Made by a program: the position numbers and the translations under genes
The notes under the pieces: model-generated
Database searches by the model: none
Seen by the model: only the letters and a program-made list of their open reading frames with translations
What the model was told of the DNA's origin: nothing
From: an uncultured Collinsella sp.
GTDB lineage: Bacteria; Actinomycetota; Coriobacteriia; Coriobacteriales; Coriobacteriaceae
Reading direction: 5' to 3'
NCBI GenBank assembly: GCA_902479205.1
Contig: CABSNX010000052.1
Coordinates: forward strand, 1 to 10,322
DNA length: 10,322 bases
Part shown: one piece after another, positions 1 through 6,108 of the stretch
Position numbering within the stretch: position 1 is the first letter of the stretch
Layout of the letters: each line of letters opens with the position of its first letter

Positions 1-41
1 CTGATCGGTCTCGTGGGCTCGGAGATGTGTATAAGAGACAG
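1..41 (+). other. Nextera i7-side library adapter (not genomic)
   Basis: Positions 8-22 read GTCTCGTGGGCTCGG and positions 23-41 read AGATGTGTATAAGAGACAG, the 19-bp Tn5 mosaic end used in Nextera libraries. Together they are the complete 34-nt Nextera read-2 adapter. The seven bases before it (CTGATCG) sit where the i7 index belongs. From memory they match the last seven bases of index N727 (index read CGATCAGT). This is synthetic library sequence left on the molecule. Genomic DNA starts at 42. Confidence 0.98.
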
Positions 42-123
42 TTTTTATGCGTTACCTACGAAGGCTGTCCCCAACGACTAATCACTGGGAACATCCCTAA
101 ATGACTAGGTATGGCTGCTGGGT
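42..123. repeat. Short intergenic stretch with two similar motifs and a small hairpin
   Basis: This 82-bp stretch lies downstream of the acetyltransferase gene, which reads leftward toward it. Two related motifs are visible: GG-CTGTCCCCAA-CGACTA at 63-80 and GGGAACATCCCTAAATGACTA-like sequence at 87-107. Both share the order GG, CCC, AA, GACTA. The second contains a 4-bp hairpin, GGGA-ACA-TCCC (87-97). No T-tract follows on the minus strand, so this is not an obvious terminator for the acetyltransferase. The stretch is truncated by the adapter, so any larger element is not visible. Confidence 0.35.
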
Positions 124-765
124 TTAGGCTGTTAGATCGAGTTCGTAGAGGAAGCTTTCGCGCGGCATGTCGTGACGGCGCTCTTCGCGGTTGGCGCGGT
201 GCGTGGCCGTGCGCTTAAAGCCGTGCAGCTCGTAGAACTTCCACGAGCAGTTGGAGTCGGTGTACAGGTGCGCCCTCGTCGCTCCAAGCGAGGACAGGTG
301 CGAGACCGCGGCATCGAGCAACACCGAGCCAACGCCCAGGCCATGGACATCGCGATCCACGGCAAGCAGCGTGACCTCGTTGTCGTGTGGCAACGGGCTA
401 CTTTCAAGCAGGCGGTTGTTGGTTCGGATGGTTGCGCGCACAAACGAGAGATACTCGGCGCAGGCATCGGGCTCCAGCTCACGCATCTGCGATAGCAGCG
501 CGCGTTCGGTATCCATCCAATGTTCCTTGACGGTGGCGCCGGAGCTCTGTCCCGCACGCGCGAGCGCAATGCCGCGCGCCTGACCGTCGATTACGGCAAC
601 CTGCGAAAACGTCGACGACGAAAGACAATAGGCAAGGTCGCACGCGGCCTCAAGGCGGTTGTACTCATCGTTATCCGAATTGTTGTGCCAAAGCTGCTGC
701 AGAATCAGCGCGATGGCGTCGAAGTCTTCGGTATCAAACGGTCGGTAGAGAACCCGCGAGACCAT
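124..765 (-). CDS. GNAT-family N-acetyltransferase
   Basis: A 213-residue protein with a GNAT (Gcn5-related) acetyl-CoA-dependent acyltransferase domain in its C-terminal half. The acetyl-CoA-binding motif A is at about residues 131-150: a beta-strand VTLLAV followed by the pyrophosphate loop HGLGVG (141-146). Motif B is at about 171-185, with the typical W-x-FYELHGFKR ending. The N-terminal 120 residues are longer than in minimal GNATs and carry no further motif I recognise. No signal peptide or membrane segment is seen, so it should be cytosolic. The ATG at 765 is preceded on the minus strand by AAAGAGG four bases upstream, which supports this start. It is divergent from purH across a 277-bp gap. 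The acceptor substrate (small molecule, peptide or protein N-terminus) cannot be told from sequence. Confidence 0.85.
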   Translation of the reverse strand: MVSRVLYRPFDTEDFDAIALILQQLWHNNSDNDEYNRLEAACDLAYCLSSSTFSQVAVIDGQARGIALARAGQSSGATVKEHWMDTERALLSQMRELEPDACAEYLSFVRATIRTNNRLLESSPLPHDNEVTLLAVDRDVHGLGVGSVLLDAAVSHLSSLGATRAHLYTDSNCSWKFYELHGFKRTATHRANREERRHDMPRESFLYELDLTA

Positions 766-927
766 GGTGCCTCTTTCTTTTGCGGATGCATATCGAGCAC
801 AGTTCTACCACGCCATCGGCATCTAATTATGGTGCCCCTGTGTTCCATGAACTCACCGTGCCCGGTGCCGTGCCCATCCCCTCCGCTCGCAAACTTTTTC
901 TGCATATGCGCCCGTTGCGGGGTGCAT

Positions 928-945
928 CGATGCGCTCGATGCGCT
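928..945. repeat. Perfect 9-bp tandem duplication upstream of purH
   Basis: CGATGCGCT is present twice head-to-tail (928-936 and 937-945) in the gap between the acetyltransferase and purH. It directly precedes the dyad at 947-968. It may be a paired protein-binding half-site or a chance micro-duplication. Nothing in the sequence separates these. Confidence 0.4.
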
Positions 946-946
946 A

Positions 947-968
947 CATTGAATCAGTATTTTCAATG
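947..968. promoter_or_regulatory. 22-bp perfect dyad upstream of purH, candidate operator or leader hairpin
   Basis: CATTGAA (947-953) and TTCAATG (962-968) are perfect inverted arms separated by 8 bases. The dyad ends 74 bases before the purH start codon. The odd-length spacing and AT-rich centre look like a repressor operator, but it could also fold in the purH leader RNA. I could not find a convincing -35/-10 pair in the 277-bp gap, so the position relative to the transcription start is unknown. Apart from this dyad and the 9-bp tandem repeat I see nothing definite in 766-1042. Confidence 0.4.
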
Positions 969-1042
969 CCGCTGCGCGAGCGCTGCAGATCGACGTATCA
1001 CCGACTCACAGAGCACGGCGGCGTACCAGACAGGAGGACTGC

Positions 1043-2650
1043 ATGGGATCTGATGTGAAGATCGCACGCGCGTTGATCTCGGTTACCGATAAGACGGGCG
1101 TCGTCGATTTCGCACGGACGCTGGTCGATGACTTTGGCGTCGAGATCATCTCTACGGGCGGCACAGCTCGTGCCATCGAGGACGCGGGCGTCCCCGTAAC
1201 CCCCATCGAGGAGTTCACGGGCTATCCCGAGATGATGGACGGCCGCGTTAAGACCCTGCACCCCAAGGTTCACGGCGCGCTGCTGGCCCGCCGCGATTCC
1301 GAGCAGCACATGCAGGAGGCGGCACAGCACGGCATTAAGCTGATCGACCTGGTCGTCGTCAACCTGTACGAGTTCGAGAAGACCGTCGCCAACCCCGAGG
1401 TCACCTTCGCGGATGCCATCGAGCACATCGACATCGGCGGTCCCTCCATGCTGCGCTCTGCTGCCAAGAATGCCACGAGCGTTACCGTCATCTCCGACCC
1501 GGCCGACTATGATGCCGTCCTGGCCGAGATGCACGAGACCGGTGGCTGCACCACGCTTTCTACCCGTCGTCGCCTGCAGGTGAAGGTCTACCAGACCACC
1601 GCCGCCTACGACACGGCCATCTCCCGTTGGCTTGCCGCCCAGGCAAGCGACGTGGCGGACACTTCTGCCAAGCTCGAGATCTCGCTGGAGAAGGTCGACG
1701 ACCTGCGCTATGGCGAGAACCCGCAACAGAAGGCTACGGTCTATCGCTTTGCCGAGGGCTGCGAGAATACCGCGAGCTCGCAGTTCCCGCTCGTGGGCTC
1801 CGAGCAGATCCAGGGCAAGCCGCTCAGCTACAACAACTATCTGGATGCCGACGCCGCTTGGAACCTGGTCCGCGAGTTCGACGAGCCGGCCTGCGTGATC
1901 CTCAAGCATCAGAACCCCTGCGGCTCCGCCGTGGCCGAGGACATCACGGCCGCCTACGACCGCGCCTTCGCCTGCGATCCCAAGAGCGCCTTTGGCGGCA
2001 TCATCGCCTGCAACCGCGAGGTTCCCTATGAGCTGGTTGAGCACTTTGCCGATCAGAACAAGCAGTTCGTCGAGGTTATCATCGCTCCGAGCTACACTGC
2101 CGAGGCGCTCGAGCGCATGGCCAAGCGCCCCAACCTGCGCGTGCTGGCCACCGGCGGCGTGGACCACGGCGCCCAGGTGGAGCTGCGCTCCGTCGACGGC
2201 GGCATGCTGGTGCAGGAGGTCGACCACGTGACCGAGGATCCCGCGACCTTTACGTTCCCCACCGACCGCAAGCCCACCGACGCTGAGATGGCCGAGCTCG
2301 AGTTTGCCTGGAAGGTCTGCAAGGGCGTCAAGTCCAACGCCATCCTGGTCTCCAAGGGCAAGGCCGGCATTGGCATGGGCCCGGGTCAGCCCAACCGCGT
2401 TGACTCTGCACTGCTTGCCTGCGAGCGCGCCGAGGACTTCTGCGAGCGCGAGGGCGTGGAGAAGGATGGCTTTGCCTGTGCAAGCGACGCGTTCTTCCCG
2501 TTCCGCGACAACGTCGACGTGCTTGCCGCGCACGGCGTGACCTGCATCATCCAGCCTGGCGGCTCCAAGCGCGACGACGAGAGCATTCAGGCCTGCAACG
2601 AGCATGGCATCGCGATGGTCTTTACGGGCGCCCGCCACTTCCGCCACTAA
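1043..2650 (+). CDS. purH: Bifunctional AICAR transformylase / IMP cyclohydrolase
   Basis: PurH catalyses the last two steps of de novo purine synthesis: formylation of AICAR with 10-formyl-tetrahydrofolate to give FAICAR, then ring closure to IMP. The 535-residue length is normal for the family. The N-terminal cyclohydrolase domain (about 1-200, MGS-like fold) shows STGGTA (37-42), TGYPEMMDGRVKTLHP (59-74) and the acidic IDIGGPSMLR block (129-138). The C-terminal transformylase domain carries KHQNPCG (288-294), whose Lys288-His289 pair corresponds to the catalytic Lys-His of the family, then SAFGGI (315-320) and the signature C-terminus TGARHFRH. AGGAGG at 1032-1037 lies five bases before the ATG, giving a strong start. 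It is a cytosolic enzyme and a core housekeeping gene, here alone rather than in a visible pur operon. Its terminator appears to be the hairpin at 2850-2885. Confidence 0.98.
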   Translation: MGSDVKIARALISVTDKTGVVDFARTLVDDFGVEIISTGGTARAIEDAGVPVTPIEEFTGYPEMMDGRVKTLHPKVHGALLARRDSEQHMQEAAQHGIKLIDLVVVNLYEFEKTVANPEVTFADAIEHIDIGGPSMLRSAAKNATSVTVISDPADYDAVLAEMHETGGCTTLSTRRRLQVKVYQTTAAYDTAISRWLAAQASDVADTSAKLEISLEKVDDLRYGENPQQKATVYRFAEGCENTASSQFPLVGSEQIQGKPLSYNNYLDADAAWNLVREFDEPACVILKHQNPCGSAVAEDITAAYDRAFACDPKSAFGGIIACNREVPYELVEHFADQNKQFVEVIIAPSYTAEALERMAKRPNLRVLATGGVDHGAQVELRSVDGGMLVQEVDHVTEDPATFTFPTDRKPTDAEMAELEFAWKVCKGVKSNAILVSKGKAGIGMGPGQPNRVDSALLACERAEDFCEREGVEKDGFACASDAFFPFRDNVDVLAAHGVTCIIQPGGSKRDDESIQACNEHGIAMVFTGARHFRH

Positions 2651-2671
2651 GTAGGGAAGCGGCGCTGCGGC

Positions 2672-2764
2672 TTGCCCAGTCACCGCACCTTGCCGTTCAT
2701 TCGTCGCTCGCGTACCCAAGTACGCGTCGCTCCTCTTTCACGGCAATCTGCGGCACCTGGGCAA
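2672..2764. repeat. 93-bp imperfect inverted repeat downstream of purH (REP-like or structured 3' RNA)
   Basis: Two 25-nt arms, 2672-2696 and 2740-2764, are reverse complements at 20 of 25 positions. In the middle sits a perfect hairpin CGCGTAC-CCAA-GTACGCG (2709-2726). It is flanked by the octamer CGTCGCTC in direct repeat (2702-2709 and 2725-2732). The whole unit therefore folds as a long stem with an apical hairpin. No T-tract follows, so it is not an intrinsic terminator; that role falls to 2850-2885. It resembles palindromic repeats found in many copies between bacterial genes, but copy number cannot be judged from one window. Confidence 0.6.
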
Positions 2765-2849
2765 CCCTCGCCGACCTGTTAGGTTGACTGGGGAGGATGG
2801 GATGTTATCTCGTCCCTTGGACTGGCCTCGCTTCTAAAATAATCTCTGC

Positions 2850-2885
2850 AAAAGACGGTCGCTCCGTTTGGAGGGCCGTCTTTTT
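2850..2885 (+). terminator. Intrinsic terminator between purH and the downstream gene
   Basis: AAAAGACGG (2850-2858) pairs with CCGTCTTTT (2876-2884). Inside it, CTCC (2862-2865) pairs with GGAG (2870-2873) around a GTTT loop. The stem ends in five T residues (2881-2885). The A-run on the left arm means it could also stop transcription from the other strand. It lies 200 bases after the purH stop but only 16 bases before the next start codon, which raises the question of where that gene's promoter is. Confidence 0.88.
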
Positions 2886-2901
2886 GGTATAAGAGGACGG
2901 A

Positions 2902-3636
2902 ATGACTAACACGAAAGGTATGACCATGCCCCAGATTGATGATGCCGAGCTATTTGGCAATGCCGAGGATCAGCGTGCGTACGAGGACTTTTGCGCCAAT
3001 CAGGAAGCAGTCGAGAAGTTCACGCTCGACAAGCCCGCGCTTGTCTGCCGTTGGCGCATGTCCAACAAAAAGGTGCCCATGCTCAACCGTCACATCCGTG
3101 CGCTGTCCGAGCGTCTGGTGCAGGGCGAGCCGCTTACCCATAACATGCTCAGCTGGGCCAAACAGCACGTTGAGTGGTCGCTTGCCGAGGGCGATTACAC
3201 GGCACGCGACGGCGTGCTCATGCTGGTGATCGACGTCAACGGCAACGCCGCCATGACGGTGGGGGAGTATGAGCCGCTCGCCGATACGTCGGCCAAGGCG
3301 CTGCGTGCCCGCTCCGCCGAGGCCCGCTCCGAGGCCGACGAGACCGGCGTGGCGCCCGAGCTGCTTGCTGCCGTCAACAACGGCGAGCTTGCCTTTGTGG
3401 CGCCGGCGGACGAGTGCCTGTGCGGCACGGCGACGCTCATCGAGCAGCTGGCCCAGACCAAGGGCATCCCGGTCACGCGCGTAGACATTCCCGCGCAGCT
3501 TAAGGGCGCGCTGTTCCTAGTGAGCGACGAGCACGGCGTGGTCCCCGCAACCGAGACGGACGCCGCCGAGGCCGACGCCGCCACGGTCGCCTTCTTCGCC
3601 GAAGGCTACGAAAAGCTCCGTGCCCGCCGCTCCTAA
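2902..3636 (+). CDS. Conserved-looking protein of unknown function
   Basis: A 244-residue, acidic, alanine-rich protein that I do not recognise. It has no signal peptide and no membrane segment, so it is probably cytosolic. Recognisable stretches are a basic segment (CRWRMSNKKVPMLNRHIRAL, about 49-68), a central Glu/Ala-rich helix (about 126-160) and a C-terminal part with VDIPAQLKGALFLVS (194-208). The order of PMLxRH near the start and a late FLVSDEHGVVPA faintly recalls class IV aminotransferases. The middle where the PLP lysine region should lie does not match, so I do not assign that function. Two starts are possible: ATG 2902 (GAGG five bases upstream) and ATG 2926 (AAAGG seven bases upstream). 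I kept the longer one. The -10-like TATAAG at 2888-2893 would make the longer form nearly leaderless and slightly favours the shorter form. It is convergent with the pucR-type gene; only 17 bp separate the stop codons. Confidence 0.8.
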   Translation: MTNTKGMTMPQIDDAELFGNAEDQRAYEDFCANQEAVEKFTLDKPALVCRWRMSNKKVPMLNRHIRALSERLVQGEPLTHNMLSWAKQHVEWSLAEGDYTARDGVLMLVIDVNGNAAMTVGEYEPLADTSAKALRARSAEARSEADETGVAPELLAAVNNGELAFVAPADECLCGTATLIEQLAQTKGIPVTRVDIPAQLKGALFLVSDEHGVVPATETDAAEADAATVAFFAEGYEKLRARRS

Positions 3637-3653
3637 CCTAAGGCGGGGTGGGC

Positions 3654-4835
3654 TTACTGAAGCGAGCGAGCGCGTTCGATGGCGTAGGCGAGCGACAGCT
3701 GCTCCATTTCCGGGGCGCATTTGTAGCTCAGCCCGGTGAGAGCCGTCACCTTATCGAGGCGATATCGAATCGTGTTCGGGTGCTGGCTCGTCTGCTTGGC
3801 GGTTCGCTCGATATGTCGGTCGTTCTCGATGAATGCGGCGAGCGTGGATTCCAGTTCGCTGCCATGCTCGCTGTCGTGCTCGCGTATCGGCGAGAGAATC
3901 GCCTCCGAGAACGATCGCATCTCCGGGGTTTCCGCAAAAGGCATCACGGTTCTCAGGATGCCGAGCTGCGCATAGCGCACAGGACCTTCGGCTCGTTGAC
4001 AAGATAGGCGCTGTGCGTAAATCGCCTGCGAGATCGCCTGCGCCACCGCCTCGTCTCCAAACAGAATATCGCTGATGCCGAGCCCTTCCGCTCCACCATC
4101 GATACCGCTAGCCTCGATGAGTTCCGTGAGCGCCTGCACGATTCGCTCCACATCGAGCGTCTGCTCCGAGTCGCTTGTCGCAACGAATAACAGACCTCCG
4201 TCATAGGGCGCCAGCATGTTGTGGCATCCGGCGAGGGTCGATTTTGCACAGAGACGTTCGATTTGCAAAAACGTACGTGGGTCGAGGGGCTCTGCAAACG
4301 ATGCGAACAGGGCGACCGCTTCGTCCAGAAATGACGGGTTGAGACCTCGAATGCGTCGGCAGATGGACTCGGGCGATACGTCTGTCCTCAGGGCATCGAT
4401 TTCGCGCTGCGCGAAGTCGATGGACGCGAGCTGCTCGATATGCCGTTTGACCTCATAGATGACGCTGTCAAAGAACAGTGAGTCGTCGGTCGTGAGAAAG
4501 ACTGGGTAGTGCCGCGCGTTGGCGTAGCGGATGGCCTGGTCGGGAATCGGGATGTGCAGGACGTTTTTGATGATAAGACCGCTCGTTCCCTTGGCGACGA
4601 GGTATTTCACGGCTTCAGTGATGAGGTACGGGTCGTCCTTCGCATAGAGGAAAGTGCTGAGGACGATCTCGTCTGAGCTGAAGTTGACGCGCTGGTATTT
4701 GCTCTTGAGGCCGGGCATAAGTTCATAATCGAGGATCCCGACGCCGGAGACGGCACGCGAGACGCCATCGCTGCCGGCGATTAGACGGACCGACCCCTCA
4801 TATTCCCGTGAGAAGTCCGAGATGGTGTATAGCAT
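3654..4835 (-). CDS. PucR-family transcriptional regulator
   Basis: A 393-residue DNA-binding regulator of the PucR/CdaR type. The N-terminal PucR domain (about 1-135) begins MLYTISDF and contains the family-typical segments ILDYELMPG (34-42) and VLSTFLYAKDD (58-68). A central GGDEF-like regulatory domain spans about 145-290. The C-terminal helix-turn-helix (PucR C-terminal HTH) is at about 328-386, with the characteristic LESTLAAFIENDRHIERTAK and HPNTIRYRLDKVTALTG blocks. Family members usually control nearby nitrogen or amino-acid utilisation genes in response to a small ligand. This one is divergent from the OCD-aminotransferase operon, which is its likely target. I chose ATG 4835 because AAGGTG lies six bases upstream and a TATACT -10 predicts transcription starting near 4857. 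A GTG start at 4856 would add seven residues but have no leader. No terminator is visible before the convergent neighbour. Confidence 0.93.
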   Translation of the reverse strand: MLYTISDFSREYEGSVRLIAGSDGVSRAVSGVGILDYELMPGLKSKYQRVNFSSDEIVLSTFLYAKDDPYLITEAVKYLVAKGTSGLIIKNVLHIPIPDQAIRYANARHYPVFLTTDDSLFFDSVIYEVKRHIEQLASIDFAQREIDALRTDVSPESICRRIRGLNPSFLDEAVALFASFAEPLDPRTFLQIERLCAKSTLAGCHNMLAPYDGGLLFVATSDSEQTLDVERIVQALTELIEASGIDGGAEGLGISDILFGDEAVAQAISQAIYAQRLSCQRAEGPVRYAQLGILRTVMPFAETPEMRSFSEAILSPIREHDSEHGSELESTLAAFIENDRHIERTAKQTSQHPNTIRYRLDKVTALTGLSYKCAPEMEQLSLAYAIERARSLQ

Positions 4836-4863
4836 CAACATCACCTTGTAAATCACTACAATA

Positions 4864-4869
4864 AGTATA
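4864..4869 (-). promoter_or_regulatory. Candidate -10 box for the PucR-family gene
   Basis: On the minus strand 4869-4864 reads TATACT, five of six matches to TATAAT. It would place the transcript start near 4857 and give a leader of about 20 bases ending in the AAGGTG ribosome site. No good -35 is found 16-18 bases upstream, so the promoter may need an activator, or another site may be used. The surrounding DNA is clearly more AT-rich than the genes on either side. Confidence 0.4.
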
Positions 4870-4956
4870 GGTATAAATAGGATAATCGCACATCCGTATG
4901 CCGTTGATGCGAGAAATAATTCAAATAACTGCTGATAGAACGAAAAATCAAATTGA

Positions 4957-4972
4957 GAATCGTTGTAGATTC
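4957..4972. promoter_or_regulatory. 16-bp perfect dyad between pucR-type gene and OCD operon
   Basis: GAATC (4957-4961) and GATTC (4968-4972) are perfect inverted arms around six bases. They overlap a second, near-perfect dyad, TTGTAG...CAACAA (4963-4978). The site lies about 17 bp upstream of the candidate -35 of the OCD promoter, where an activator would be expected to bind. It is therefore a candidate binding site for the neighbouring PucR-family protein. The assignment is inference. Confidence 0.4.
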
Positions 4973-4988
4973 CAACAAGAAATGATCC

Positions 4989-5017
4989 TTGGCGGCATCG
5001 TTACTAAACCGTACAGT
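4989..5017 (+). promoter_or_regulatory. Candidate promoter of the OCD-aminotransferase operon
   Basis: TTGGCG (4989-4994) and TACAGT (5012-5017) each match four of six consensus bases and are separated by exactly 17 bp. They predict a transcript start near 5024 and a short leader with the AGAGGAG ribosome site at 5041-5047. The boxes are weak on their own, which is compatible with regulation by an activator. Confidence 0.35.
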
Positions 5018-5021
5018 GAAG

Positions 5022-5040
5022 CAACGTAAAACTTTCGTTG
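5022..5040. promoter_or_regulatory. 19-bp dyad over the predicted transcript start of the OCD operon
   Basis: CAACG (5022-5026) and CGTTG (5036-5040) are perfect inverted arms around nine bases, with further matches inside the spacer. The same pentamer CGTTG also occurs at 4902-4906 and 4961-4965, so four half-sites in either direction fall within 140 bp. Location over the predicted start fits a repressor or autoregulatory site. It might instead form a weak leader hairpin just before the ribosome site. Confidence 0.4.
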
Positions 5041-5052
5041 AGAGGAGCGATG

Positions 5053-6084
5053 ATGGGGCAGATGGTGGTGCTTTCGGCCGAGGAAGTTTCCAAGGTGCTG
5101 ACGATCGAGGATGCAATCGCTGCCGTGGAGGAGGCATATCGCCAGAAGGCAACGGGCAAGGGTGTTGCGTGGCCGATGGTATATGAGCGGTTCGAACCCG
5201 ACGTGGCCGATATGGATATCCGCTCGGGCGAGTTGGCGGGAAGCGGCCTCTTCGGTCTCAAGCTCACTGCCTGGTTCTCCCAGAATCCCAAAAAGGGGCT
5301 GCCCGAGATCTTTGGCACCACGCTGCTGTGCGACAACGCGACGGGTGAGCCGTTGGCGCTGCTCAATGCTTCTGCCGTCACTGGACTTCGCACCGGTGCC
5401 GCCGCTGCGCTCGGTGCCAAGTGGCTGGCTCGGGCGGATGCGTCCAAACTGCTTGTTGCGGGTGCCGGCCATATGAGCACCTATATGGTGGCGGGCGTGC
5501 TTGCCGCCTGTCCCAAGGTGAGCGAGGTCAAGGTGTGGGAGCCGGTTTCCGATGCCGCGCCCGAGGCCCGCGTCGAGCGCATGCGAGACGAGGTCGCCCA
5601 TATCTTGGGCGCCTGCGAGAATGCTCGCGAGGCATCCACCTATTCCATCGAGGCGACGGCCGACGGCCAAGGCGCTGCGGCAGAGGCCGACATCATCGTG
5701 ACGATCACGCCGGCGACCAAGCCCATCATCCCCGATGCATGGGTGCGCCCCGGTGCGCATATCTCCTGCGTCGGTGCCGACATGCCCGGCAAGCAAGAGG
5801 TCGCCTCGGCGCTTGTCGCCCGCGCCGCTGTTTACGTCGACGACCGCGAGCAATCGGTCTCGTCCGGTGAGCTGGAGATTCCAGTTGCTGAGGGTGCCAT
5901 CACGCCCGAGAACATCAAAGCGGAGCTCGGCGAAGTCATCGCCGGCACGGCCGCGGGGCGTTTGGATGACGAGCAGGTGACGGTGTTCGATACGTCGGGC
6001 ATTGCCGTTCAGGACCTTTCGGCATCGAAAATCGCCTACGACCGCGCTGTCGAGGCGGGGCTGGGCACCGTGGTGGAACTGTAA
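5053..6084 (+). CDS. Ornithine cyclodeaminase / mu-crystallin family protein
   Basis: A 343-residue NAD(P)-dependent enzyme of the OCD/mu-crystallin family. The family includes ornithine and lysine cyclodeaminases, archaeal-type alanine dehydrogenase, ketimine and pyrroline-2-carboxylate reductases and SbnB-like siderophore enzymes. Visible motifs are DMDIRSGEL (53-61), GLKLTAWF with the expected active-site Lys70, TGLRTGA (110-116) with the substrate-binding Arg113, the Rossmann loop VAGAGHMS (135-142), GADMPGKQE with the candidate catalytic Asp243, and VFDTSGIAVQDL (311-322). All key positions are intact. The glycine loop is GAGHMS rather than the commoner GxGxQA. I chose ATG 5053 because GAGGAG (5042-5047) lies five bases before it. 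ATG 5050 and TTG 5038 are also in frame but badly spaced. It is first in an operon, 24 bp ahead of the aminotransferase. The exact reaction cannot be read from sequence. Confidence 0.92.
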   Translation: MGQMVVLSAEEVSKVLTIEDAIAAVEEAYRQKATGKGVAWPMVYERFEPDVADMDIRSGELAGSGLFGLKLTAWFSQNPKKGLPEIFGTTLLCDNATGEPLALLNASAVTGLRTGAAAALGAKWLARADASKLLVAGAGHMSTYMVAGVLAACPKVSEVKVWEPVSDAAPEARVERMRDEVAHILGACENAREASTYSIEATADGQGAAAEADIIVTITPATKPIIPDAWVRPGAHISCVGADMPGKQEVASALVARAAVYVDDREQSVSSGELEIPVAEGAITPENIKAELGEVIAGTAAGRLDDEQVTVFDTSGIAVQDLSASKIAYDRAVEAGLGTVVEL

Positions 6085-6108
6085 GAAAGCCAAGGAAAGG
6101 AAACGACA

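Noticed and set aside
842..852. GTTC-CAT-GAAC dyad, considered as a LexA-like box together with the GTTC/GAAC palindromes at 9157-9221
   Set aside because: Actinobacterial and Bacillus LexA boxes have GAAC-N4-GTTC, the opposite arrangement. The 11-bp site alone is too short to be significant.
998..2719. 573-codon open frame on the minus strand across purH
   Set aside because: It is the antisense shadow of a fully conserved purH gene. Codon bias in GC-rich DNA keeps the opposite frame open, and the translation is low-complexity with no motif.
3623..3647. CCCGCC/GGCGGG hairpin over the stop codon of the unknown gene, as terminator
   Set aside because: Only six base pairs with a 13-nt loop and no T-tract on either strand.
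5038..5052. TTG 5038 or ATG 5050 as start of the OCD-family gene
   Set aside because: TTG 5038 lies ahead of the ribosome site and ATG 5050 is only two bases from it; ATG 5053 has the proper five-base spacing.
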